Below are positions 43,505 through 51,819 of a stretch of 64,000 nt of DNA, piece after piece. The notes beneath the pieces were generated by a model. It was not told the origin of the DNA. It did no database searches and saw nothing but the letters and a program-made list of their open reading frames with translations. The stretch is from NCBI RefSeq assembly GCF_020510665.1, contig NZ_CP075187.1, positions 434,001 through 498,000 of the forward strand. The letters are read 5' to 3'. Origin of the DNA: Dechloromonas denitrificans (GTDB lineage: Bacteria; Pseudomonadota; Gammaproteobacteria; Burkholderiales; Rhodocyclaceae). Position 1 is the stretch's first letter. Each line of letters starts with the position of its first letter. The position numbers and the translations under genes are program-made.

Positions 43505-46500
43505 GCGGCCGTTCAGCGGTCTGGCCGGGCGCCCGAAGGTCAGGGTGTAGAACAGGTCGAGCGCATTGTCGCTGCCGGCCCGGCCGATGACCGAAATCTG
43601 GCGGTTCAGGTTGACCGTCAGCTTGACGACGCTCTCGGCCTTGCCGAGCGCCTGCTCGTAACTCAGCACGGCATTCGACGATAGTCGCTTGCCGACGCTG
43701 AGAATCTGGTTGCCCGTTGTGCTGGCTGTATCCACGCTACTGGCGGCGACACGGCTGGTTCGCTGACGGCCGCCGGCATCGCCGACTTGTCCGCTGCGCA
43801 CACCGAATTCGTCGATCCCGAAACTGCTCTTGAGTTGCTGGATGACGTTGCCCGAATCGTTGCCGAGCAGCCCGCTGGCGGCCGACAGCAAGACGCTGGC
43901 GTCGCCGGCCCCGACCTGTTCCGGACCGTGACCGAGAACCAGCCAGGCCAGCTTTTCGGCTTCCGGCAGTTCCGGGTCGGAAATCAGCCGGATGACCGGT
44001 TTACGGGCGCTGCCGCTGATCTGGACGCCGGGCTCGACGGCGAGTCCGGTCCGTACGGCACGCACATCGAGTGTCGGATTGTCGAGCAGCCCCTGAAAGC
44101 TGAGTACGCCGCGCTCGATGCTGAGTTGCTGGCCGTAGGCGTCGAAACGTCCATCCCGCATCCGGATATTGCCGCTTGCCCGCGGCAGGTCGCGCCCTTC
44201 GGCACGCAGGCGGAGATCGCCGCTCAGGCGGGTGGACAGGCCGGCGCCGCGGAACAGGAAGTGCTGGCCGAAATCGGCGCCGAGGTCGAGATCGAGCCGC
44301 GGCCGGGGTTTGCTGGCCGCCGGGTCGGCGTATTTCGACTTGATCACGACGTCGTCGGACAGGCGCGGCGTACCCATCTGGGCCAGCTGCCAGTAACCGG
44401 CATCGACCGCCAGCTTGCCGCGTACCGAGAGTGCCGCGTCTTGCAGCGTCAGTCGGCCGTCGCCGGAAATGGCCACCCACTGGTCGGGCAACTGGTAGAG
44501 GCCGAAGCGGTCGAGATGGACATCGAGGAATGCCTTGTCTGCTGCCGTGCTGCGGTCGACGCGCATTTCGCCGCTAATTTCAAGCCGCCCGGGGCGCCGG
44601 ACAAGTTGTTGCAGCGTTGCGTCATCGCTCCGTTGCAGCGCGCGCGGCAGGGCTTGCAGCACGCTGTCGAAGCTCAGGCGGGTGACGCGCAGCAGATTGT
44701 CGGTCATGCTCACGTCGAGTTCGCCGTTGGCCAGCGCCAGCCCCTGATCGGCCACTTTGAGACTCAGCGAATCGCCCTTGAATTGACCGGAAACGAGCGG
44801 CTGCGCCGGGCTGCCGGCCAGCTTGAGGCGACCTTTGAGCCGCCCGGCGATGTGAATCCGTTCGCCCAGCCATTCACCCAGCCAACCGAGGTCCTTGCTG
44901 TCGGTTTGTAGTTCGCCCAGCCAGCGGGCATCCGGATCGATCTGCCAGGCGCTGCGCATCGTTGCATCAAGCTGCCCGTCGAGTTGTCCGAGGCGCTCGC
45001 CCTGGCCGTGCACGCTTGCCTTCAGATGCTGGCGGTCGGCGCCGGCTTGCAGGTTGAGCTGCCAGCGCTGCTGGCCGCTGCCGTCGCCGCCCAGTTGCAG
45101 CGGACCCAGCTGCCATGCCGCCGGGTTGGCCGTCAGTGGTGCCGGCTGGGTCAGGTGGAAGTTGCGCTGCTTTTCTTCACTGTTCAGCGTCAACTCAGTC
45201 AGTTGCCCGCGCCAGTCTGGCTGCGCCTTGTTGCCGCCCAGCGCGCCATTCAGCGCCAGTTTGATCTCGTCACGCCCGAAACCCTGGGCGCTGGCCGTCA
45301 GGCGGTGCGCTTGCTGGCTGCCATCCAGTTGCAGCTTGATATTGCGGACGATGTCGCGCTGCTCGGCGCTATCCAGCGCGGCGAGCGCCATCGTCACGCG
45401 AAGCGGCGCACTCGGGGCGCTGCCCAGCGTGGCGGCAAGGTTCAGTCCCTTGAGTCGTCCAAGGCCGCGACGGGCAAGGCCGGGCGTCTCCAGCGTGGCC
45501 GAAAGCAGGTTCTGGTCGCGTTCGCTGCTCAGGCCGAACTGTCCGTTGAGGCTGCCTTCAATGCCGTAGGGATCGAGTCTGGGGGCGTCGAGCCTGATCT
45601 TGAGATGGTCGCCAGGGCGGCCGAAAGCGCCGCTGCCGGTCAGTCGGTTGGGGCCGGCGACCAGTTGCAGATCAAGATTCGGGATGCGTGGCCAGGCGAT
45701 GTTCAGGTTGCCTTTGCCGCTCAAGGGCTGGCCGGCAAGACGGCTATTGTCGAGGTCGAAACGGGCGTTGATCGTGGCTTGCGGCTCAAGTCGGCCGTCG
45801 GCCGAGAAGCGGGCATTGATCTGCGCTTCCGGCAGCCGGGCAAAGCGGCTCGGGTCAAAGCCGTGCAATTCACCCTGCCCGTTGAAACTCATGGCCGGCC
45901 CGAGATCGAGCCAGCCTTCGGCATTCAGGCGGGCCGTGCCGTGTTGCAATGACAGTCGCTGCACAACCAGTCGGCGGTCGGCATGGCGGGCTTCGGCGCT
46001 GATCTGGGACAGCGGGTCGCGCAAGTCGAGCTTGAGGTCTTGTTGCGTTGGGGCCAGGCGCGCCGAAATCGGCCCGGCAAGCCGGGTAGACCGCAGCATC
46101 GAGAAAACTCTTGCCGCATCGACCTGGCGTGCCTGCAGATCGAGGTCGAGGATGCCGGAGGCCAGTCGGGCTTCGCCGGCCAGCGTTGCCCGACCGGGCA
46201 GGCGGGCTTCGATTTGGCTGAAAGTCAGGACCCCGGCTTGCCAGGCAAAGCGGCTGCCCAGGTTTTCCAGCGGTAGTTGCTGCCGGTCGAGCGGGCCGGG
46301 GCGCGCATTGTCGATGCGGAAATGGCCGCTCAGGCGTTGGGTGTCGCCTGCTTCCGGCCGCAGTTCGCCGCGCAGGGCGAGGCGGGCCGAGGGTGCGCCG
46401 GCTTGCCAGGCGGCTGGATCGAGTTCGTCGAGCGCCAGGCTGGCCTGTTGCAACAGGGCCGGCGCGAATGGCGTGAGCGTGGCTGCCGCCTTGCCCTGCA

Positions 46501-47158
46501 GCCCGGCCTCGGCACGGGCGTCGAGGCTGATCGCGGCCAGTTGGCCGGCAACGCTCAGCCTGAGTTGTAGTGGATGCGCGTCAAGTTGTCCGTTGAGAAC
46601 GGCCTCGCCCGACAGCACAAAGGGGGCGTTGCCGGCCAGCCTCAGTCGAGCGTCGAGCCGGGTGTCGCCGCTGCGGGCGCTGAATGCTTCAAGTCGGTGC
46701 TCGGTGCCATCGCTGTGCAGCCGGGCTTCGATCTGCCGCACGGCCGGCAGCGTGCCGTAGCGCAAGGTGGAAATGGCGATCCGTTCGAGGTCGACCGCGA
46801 CAGGCAGGCCGAGGTCGGCCGGTGGCTGGGCCGGCGTATCGCTTGCCGCGCTGTCTATCGTCAGGCGGTCGATGCTCAGTTCGCCAACCTGCAGGCGGCG
46901 TTCGAGTAATTGCCGCGGCGACCAGTCGATGTGCAGGCCCTTCGCCTCGATCTGCAGGTCGGGAGTCTGCCAGCGCAGTTCGTCGATTTGCAGCGGGCCG
47001 CTCAGCCGGCCGTGCAGACCGTTCAGCACGAGATGGCCGCCGCTGGCCTGAACCAGCAGCGCACTGCCGGCCTGCAGGCCGCTCTGGCTGTTGACCAGCC
47101 ACCACAGGGCCAGCCCCGGCGCGAGCAGCAGTGTCAGGAGGATCAGCCGGCGGCGCAT
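43484..47158 (-). CDS. tamB: translocation and assembly module protein TamB
   Basis: A 1224-residue AsmA-like/TamB protein. One N-terminal transmembrane segment (RRRLILLTLLLAPGLALWWLV) is followed by a very long beta-rich, LxxL/GxxL-type repetitive region and the conserved C-terminal DUF490 domain (DVRAVRTGLAVEPGVQISGSARKPVIRLISDPELPEAEKLAWLVLG). It spans the periplasm and works with TamA in outer-membrane protein insertion or lipid transport. The open frame extends 378 bases upstream into tamA, but the ATG at 47158, one base after the tamA stop, is the real start. Confidence 0.93.
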   Translation of the reverse strand: MRRRLILLTLLLAPGLALWWLVNSQSGLQAGSALLVQASGGHLVLNGLHGRLSGPLQIDELRWQTPDLQIEAKGLHIDWSPRQLLERRLQVGELSIDRLTIDSAASDTPAQPPADLGLPVAVDLERIAISTLRYGTLPAVRQIEARLHSDGTEHRLEAFSARSGDTRLDARLRLAGNAPFVLSGEAVLNGQLDAHPLQLRLSVAGQLAAISLDARAEAGLQGKAAATLTPFAPALLQQASLALDELDPAAWQAGAPSARLALRGELRPEAGDTQRLSGHFRIDNARPGPLDRQQLPLENLGSRFAWQAGVLTFSQIEARLPGRATLAGEARLASGILDLDLQARQVDAARVFSMLRSTRLAGPISARLAPTQQDLKLDLRDPLSQISAEARHADRRLVVQRLSLQHGTARLNAEGWLDLGPAMSFNGQGELHGFDPSRFARLPEAQINARFSADGRLEPQATINARFDLDNSRLAGQPLSGKGNLNIAWPRIPNLDLQLVAGPNRLTGSGAFGRPGDHLKIRLDAPRLDPYGIEGSLNGQFGLSSERDQNLLSATLETPGLARRGLGRLKGLNLAATLGSAPSAPLRVTMALAALDSAEQRDIVRNIKLQLDGSQQAHRLTASAQGFGRDEIKLALNGALGGNKAQPDWRGQLTELTLNSEEKQRNFHLTQPAPLTANPAAWQLGPLQLGGDGSGQQRWQLNLQAGADRQHLKASVHGQGERLGQLDGQLDATMRSAWQIDPDARWLGELQTDSKDLGWLGEWLGERIHIAGRLKGRLKLAGSPAQPLVSGQFKGDSLSLKVADQGLALANGELDVSMTDNLLRVTRLSFDSVLQALPRALQRSDDATLQQLVRRPGRLEISGEMRVDRSTAADKAFLDVHLDRFGLYQLPDQWVAISGDGRLTLQDAALSVRGKLAVDAGYWQLAQMGTPRLSDDVVIKSKYADPAASKPRPRLDLDLGADFGQHFLFRGAGLSTRLSGDLRLRAEGRDLPRASGNIRMRDGRFDAYGQQLSIERGVLSFQGLLDNPTLDVRAVRTGLAVEPGVQISGSARKPVIRLISDPELPEAEKLAWLVLGHGPEQVGAGDASVLLSAASGLLGNDSGNVIQQLKSSFGIDEFGVRSGQVGDAGGRQRTSRVAASSVDTASTTGNQILSVGKRLSSNAVLSYEQALGKAESVVKLTVNLNRQISVIGRAGSDNALDLFYTLTFGRPARPLNGRSATTAQ

Positions 47159-47159
47159 G

Positions 47160-48887
47160 TCAGAAAGGAATGGCCAGTGCGAAATGCAGCTGGATGTCGG
47201 CCGTGCGTTGGCCATAAGCCAGATCGACGCCGAGGGGTCCGGCCGGGCTGCGCCAGCGCGCGCCCAGCCCGTAACCGAGCGCCATTTTGGCCTTCTGCAA
47301 GGCGTCGACCGCGTCACCGGCATCGACAAAGGCGGCGATGCCCCAGCTTTCGTTGAGCCAGTGGGTCGCCTCGGCGCTGAGCACGCCGAGATAGCGCCCG
47401 CCGACCACCGCCGAGCCTTCGCGGACGCCCAGGCTTTGGTAGGCGTAACCGCGTACCGAGCCGGTGCCGCCGGTGCGGAACAGGTAATCCTGCGGAATGC
47501 CCTGGCGCGAATCGGCCAGGGTGTAGCCGATCTCACCGCGCAAGGTCAGCGTATCGACCTTGCCGAGCGGAATAAAATACTGGACGCGCGAATGCAGCCG
47601 GACAAAATCACGGTCGGCCAGCACCGCCTTGCTGGCGCCGCCGACCTGCATCTGCAGGACGATGCCGCGATGCGGGTCGAGCAGGTTATCCACCTGACGC
47701 CAGGTCCACATCACATTCGGGACCAGCGCCTGGCTCCGCGTTTCGAGTGCGCCGTCGGGCTGGCGACGCTCTTCCTGCCAGTTGAGCGAGAGGCGTTGTT
47801 CGATGCTGCCGCGTTGCTCGACGCGTTGCACGCCAAAGCCGTAGCGTTCGGTGCGCAAGCCCTGGATGTCGGTGCCTTCCGCCATCAGGCCGACGCTGTG
47901 GCGGCGGGCCTTGTCGTCGGGTGGAAAGAAAATGTCGCTGTAAGCCGTCTGCTTTTTTTGTTCGAGCCGCAAGCCGGTATCGAACTCCCAGGCCTGCCGG
48001 AAGAGATCCGGTGTGTGATAGTTGGCTTCGACCCGGGCGCCGGTATTCGAACTGGCGCCGACCCCGAAGGCCAGCCGGTGGGCCGGCCGTTCGCGGACGC
48101 GCAGGATGACCGGCGCACTGACTTCGCCGTCGGCGTCGGGCGCGGTATCGCGCTCGATATCGATCTGGATCGAACTGAAATAAGGCGTCGCTTGCAGGGT
48201 GTTTTGCAAGCTGCCCAGCCGAGCTTCGCTATAGGGCGTGCCGGGAGTGACCTCACGGTTGTAGCGGGCGATCAGCGCCGGCGAGTAACGCTGCAATCCT
48301 TCGATGCGCAATTCGCCGAAACGGTAGCGCGGGCCGGCATCGTAATGCGCTTTGAGGTCGGCGCGATGCGTTTCCGGATCGATCTCGGCCTGGCTGTCGA
48401 TCAGGCGTGCGGCGGCATGATTTTCGGCCAGCAGGGCGGCGAGCAGGTGCTGCTTGGCATCGTTCCAGTCGTTCTGGCGAAACGGCTGGCCGGATGGCAA
48501 ACCCCAGGCGGCGAGCAGGCTTTCCCTGGTTTTCGGGTCAAGCGGGCCGTCGACCGCGACATCGACACGGTCGACCCGCGTGCGCTGGCCGGGGTCGATA
48601 CGCAGATGCAAAACCTCGTCGCGCGACTCGACGTCGATCTGCGGTGAAAAATAGCCTTCGGTTGCCAGGATTTCGCTGCTCAGTTGATGGATGCGTGTCG
48701 GGCTGGCTTGCTCGTCGTGCGGCAGATAGGGGTCGAGCAGTTCGCCGATCTCGTCGGGCGCCTGAACTTCGAGCGTGACCGCCTGCGCGCCCTGGATAGT
48801 GAGCAGCAGGACGAGTGGCAGCAGGGCGAACGGAAGCCGGCGCAGATGCAACACCTTACGCCTAGCCGTGTTGGCCTTCCGGCGCAT
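47160..48887 (-). CDS. tamA: outer-membrane translocation protein TamA (Omp85 family)
   Basis: A 575-residue Omp85 protein: signal peptide, POTRA domains (about 40-270, for example YRFGELRIEGLQRY and RYNREVTPGTPYSEARLGSLQNTLQATPYF) and a C-terminal 16-strand barrel ending in a phenylalanine (HFALAIPF). The lid-loop motif RGY is present in GGTGSVRGYAYQSLG. The ATG at 48887 overlaps the preceding gene by 26 bases; a GTG at 48854 giving LHLRRLPFALLPLVLLL is an alternative that leaves a cleaner signal peptide. tamB follows immediately. Confidence 0.92.
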   Translation of the reverse strand: MRRKANTARRKVLHLRRLPFALLPLVLLLTIQGAQAVTLEVQAPDEIGELLDPYLPHDEQASPTRIHQLSSEILATEGYFSPQIDVESRDEVLHLRIDPGQRTRVDRVDVAVDGPLDPKTRESLLAAWGLPSGQPFRQNDWNDAKQHLLAALLAENHAAARLIDSQAEIDPETHRADLKAHYDAGPRYRFGELRIEGLQRYSPALIARYNREVTPGTPYSEARLGSLQNTLQATPYFSSIQIDIERDTAPDADGEVSAPVILRVRERPAHRLAFGVGASSNTGARVEANYHTPDLFRQAWEFDTGLRLEQKKQTAYSDIFFPPDDKARRHSVGLMAEGTDIQGLRTERYGFGVQRVEQRGSIEQRLSLNWQEERRQPDGALETRSQALVPNVMWTWRQVDNLLDPHRGIVLQMQVGGASKAVLADRDFVRLHSRVQYFIPLGKVDTLTLRGEIGYTLADSRQGIPQDYLFRTGGTGSVRGYAYQSLGVREGSAVVGGRYLGVLSAEATHWLNESWGIAAFVDAGDAVDALQKAKMALGYGLGARWRSPAGPLGVDLAYGQRTADIQLHFALAIPF

Positions 48888-50925
48888 CTGGCGGCGGCAT
48901 CAGGAAACTTTTCGGGGCTTGCCGGAAGCGGCGGCCAATGGCCCGGAGCAAGGGTCCCCAATGTTCGAACTGAATGCGCCGGGCGCCGAGTGCGGTACGC
49001 AGGGCGAGGGCGAAGCTGACTGCCAGGTTGGTAAAACCGATCGCAGCAATCCCCAGTGCCGCCCAGAGAATGGCCTTGACCGGCAGTTCGAACTGAAAGC
49101 CGACCAGGGCATAGCCGAGATTGGCCGACGAAAAGGCGATGTGCCGGATGTCGAGCGGCAAGCCGAGAATGGTACCGATGACGCCGGTCGAACCGAGCAT
49201 GCAGCCGAACAGGAAATTGCCCATGATCCCGCCCAGGCGTTCCTGGATATAGCTGCCAAAACGTTCGGCGCGGTTTTTGCCCAGCAACCGGCGCAGCCAG
49301 CGCAGCCGGGCAATGCGGATGCCGATATCGCTGTAGGCGGCATGGTTGTCGAAGTAGCCGGTCAGCAGGCCGGAGAGAAAAAGATAGAAACCGGCAATCG
49401 CCGCGTGCGGCAGGGCCCAGCTGAAAATGTCCAGATCGGCCAGCAGATGCGCACCTTTGCCCAGCGCGATGACCGGTTCGCCGAGCAAATGACCAAGACC
49501 GTAAGCCAGGCCGATGGCTACCGGCAGGGCGATCATCACATTGCCGGCAATGGCGGCGAGCTGGCTGCGGAACACGGCGGCGACGAGATCGACCATGCGT
49601 TCGAGGTCGGCCTGGCGCGTCGGCTTGATGTCGCCCAGCGCGCTGGCCAGCGTCTGGGCGGTCATCGCCGGTTGCTTGGTGGCCACGGTCATGCCGAGCA
49701 GGTAAATCAGCACGAAGCCGAGGCCATAGACCATGCTGAACAGGAAAGCTTCGACAAACAGCGGTGCATGCAGGCCGGCGGCAAAAATCTTGAGCAGCGC
49801 CATGCCGCCGATCAGCAGGCCGGCACCGGCGGCCGAATGCCACATGTGGCGGTAATCGCTTTTCGTTTCGCAAATATAGTGCTCGCCGGAACGGGCGGCA
49901 TTTTCGGTGACGCGCACGGCCAGCAGGCGCGATAGCTGGGTCATGTAAAAGCGCAGGCTGTTGCGCCGGTTTTCGGCCAGAAAGGCCGACCGGGCAAAAT
50001 CGCCCCAGGCATCAACCGCCCCTTCTCGCGCGGTCGACGCCTGGCTGGCGGTCAAAATGGCGATCAGGTCTTCAATCCGTGCCAGGCTTTGTTCGCTGCG
50101 GGCCAGCAGGTAGCTGAGATGCAGGCTGGTACCGATGGTCAGCGCCCGCTTGCGAATGCGCTGCAGGGTGTCGCGGCACTGATCGGCAATCACCAGCAAC
50201 TGGCTGCCGTCGGCCGGCGGGGCTGCCGGGTCGGCCAGCGCGCTGCGCATTTCGCGGACAAATTCGAGCGCCTCGGCCGAAAGGGCGATGAAACGGGGTG
50301 AGTCGTCATCGAAATCGGGCGAGGCACGCATCAGTTCGGATTCCGCGCCGAGGCCGCTGACGCGGTGGGCGAGCAGCATCACGGCATCGAGCATCTGTTC
50401 CTGGATGTCGCGCCAGTCAAGGTTGTGCAGGGCTTCAGTCGGTGCCGCAATGGCCCAGAAACGTTGCGTGTATTCGTGCGGTACGCGTTCCAGCCAGCGC
50501 CAGTCGTCGGGCCGGTCATAGACGACGTGCAGGCAATCCTTCAGCCGCCGTTCATCCGGCGCCTCCGGCAGGATGCGGTTCCACAGGATGCGCCACCACT
50601 CCGAGAAAAAACCGGTGCCCGGCAGAATCCCGCTATCGGTAAAAAACGTGACCAGCCGGCGGGTGGCGATGAAGTGAATGATGTGGCTGCGGAAAGCCGC
50701 CTGCAGACCGGGGTCGTTTTCCAGGCGGGTCAGCATGCTGTCGTAGCGTTCGAGGAAACTGTCGTCACGCCGGTTTTTCGGGCGCAAACAGACAACCAGG
50801 CGGCGGCTCAGTTCAAGCGAGTCGGCCAGAGGGTCACGAAAGGCAGCCAGTGCATCGCCCAGCGGATCGCTGGCCGGCTGTGGCTTGCCGAGTAGCCAGT
50901 TGATAAACGGTTTGATCTGTTGCAT
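48862..50925 (-). CDS. Gcr-type membrane protein ('site-specific recombinase' family)
   Basis: A 687-residue protein of the family historically named gonococcal 'site-specific recombinase' Gcr. The N-terminal 340 residues are soluble and helical (RRLVTFFTDSGILPGTGFFSEWWRILWNRILPE is typical); the rest has several transmembrane helices (for example SAAGAGLLIGGMALLKIFAAGL, AFLFSMVYGLGFVLIYLLGM). No recombinase catalytic motif of the tyrosine or serine type is present, so the name is likely misleading. Genomic placement next to tamA suggests an envelope role, but this is inference. Confidence 0.8.
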   Translation of the reverse strand: MQQIKPFINWLLGKPQPASDPLGDALAAFRDPLADSLELSRRLVVCLRPKNRRDDSFLERYDSMLTRLENDPGLQAAFRSHIIHFIATRRLVTFFTDSGILPGTGFFSEWWRILWNRILPEAPDERRLKDCLHVVYDRPDDWRWLERVPHEYTQRFWAIAAPTEALHNLDWRDIQEQMLDAVMLLAHRVSGLGAESELMRASPDFDDDSPRFIALSAEALEFVREMRSALADPAAPPADGSQLLVIADQCRDTLQRIRKRALTIGTSLHLSYLLARSEQSLARIEDLIAILTASQASTAREGAVDAWGDFARSAFLAENRRNSLRFYMTQLSRLLAVRVTENAARSGEHYICETKSDYRHMWHSAAGAGLLIGGMALLKIFAAGLHAPLFVEAFLFSMVYGLGFVLIYLLGMTVATKQPAMTAQTLASALGDIKPTRQADLERMVDLVAAVFRSQLAAIAGNVMIALPVAIGLAYGLGHLLGEPVIALGKGAHLLADLDIFSWALPHAAIAGFYLFLSGLLTGYFDNHAAYSDIGIRIARLRWLRRLLGKNRAERFGSYIQERLGGIMGNFLFGCMLGSTGVIGTILGLPLDIRHIAFSSANLGYALVGFQFELPVKAILWAALGIAAIGFTNLAVSFALALRTALGARRIQFEHWGPLLRAIGRRFRQAPKSFLMPPPDAPEGQHG

Positions 50926-51097
50926 GGCTGCGCCTGAAGGATTCTGTCCTGACAGTGAATAGCCATGTTAACTGACAGATGGTCAAAATCAGGCCATTTT
51001 GTATGGTTGTTATGTAATCGTCGTCATACGATTCGTAATAGAATCAATCGGATTAACATACAATACGCCGTCTAAATTTTTTGACAGGGACCCCCTC

Positions 51098-51754
51098 ATG
51101 ATGAATATCGCCAAGAAAACACTGGTTCTCGCCTTGCTGGCCGGTATCGGTTTCGCTGCTACTGCTCAAGAACGCGTTTACGTGATCGACCAGCGCGACG
51201 TCGTCGCCAAGTCCGGTTTCGGCCTGTGCTGGCGCACCGGTTACTGGACCCCGGCTGCTGCCGCCAAGGACGCTGCCGGTTGCGAATGCGACAAGGACCT
51301 GCTGCCGAAGGAAGCCTGTGAAGCTGCTGCCAAGGGCGCTGCTGGCGGTGCTGCCGTTGCTGGTCCGAAGCCGTCCGGTGAAAAGATCACCGTCGCTGCC
51401 GACGCCCTGTTCGACTTCAACAAGGCTGTTCTGCGTCCGGCTGGTAAAGCCAAGCTCGACGAGCTGGTTTCCAAGGCCAAGGCCATCAAGCTGGAAGTGA
51501 TCCTGGCCGTTGGCCACACCGACCGTATCGGTGGCGATGCCTACAACCAGAAGCTGTCTGAAAAGCGTGCTGCTGCCGTCAAGGAATACCTGGTTTCCAA
51601 GGGTATCGAAGCCAACCGTGTTTACACCGAAGGCAAGGGCGAGAAGCAGCCGGTTACCGGCGACAAGTGCAAGGGTAACGGCAAGTCCAAGGCCCTGATC
51701 GACTGCCTGCAGCCGGATCGTCGCGTTGACATCGAAGTGATCGGCACCAAGTAA
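51098..51754 (+). CDS. OmpA-family outer-membrane/peptidoglycan-binding protein
   Basis: A 218-residue exported protein (signal peptide MMNIAKKTLVLALLAGIGFAATA). A short Ala-rich segment with a Cys pair (GLCWRTGYWTP, CECDKD) replaces a full barrel, then an OmpA_C domain (about 100-215) has the peptidoglycan-binding motif HTDRIGGDAYNQKLSEKRA and the final PDRRVDIEV. This short form is common in betaproteobacteria. AGGGA is seven bases before the tandem ATGs. Codon use is strongly biased, indicating high expression. A terminator follows. Confidence 0.92.
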   Translation: MMNIAKKTLVLALLAGIGFAATAQERVYVIDQRDVVAKSGFGLCWRTGYWTPAAAAKDAAGCECDKDLLPKEACEAAAKGAAGGAAVAGPKPSGEKITVAADALFDFNKAVLRPAGKAKLDELVSKAKAIKLEVILAVGHTDRIGGDAYNQKLSEKRAAAVKEYLVSKGIEANRVYTEGKGEKQPVTGDKCKGNGKSKALIDCLQPDRRVDIEVIGTK

Positions 51755-51772
51755 TCTGCCGAAGCTTCAACA

Positions 51773-51799
51773 AAAAGCCCCGCCCAGCGGGGCTTTTTT
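51773..51799 (+). terminator. rho-independent terminator after ompA-like gene
   Basis: AGCCCCGC, CCA loop, GCGGGGCT followed by T residues. Confidence 0.92.
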
Positions 51800-51819
51800 G
51801 TGACACAGGATTTCTCGTC

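Noticed and set aside
47159..47536. N-terminal extension of tamB
   Set aside because: It overlaps tamA in another frame and the extension has no domain; the start one base after the tamA stop begins a proper membrane anchor.
48862..50925. A mobile element based on the recombinase name
   Set aside because: The family is core in betaproteobacteria, lacks catalytic residues, and no repeats or integration site flank it.
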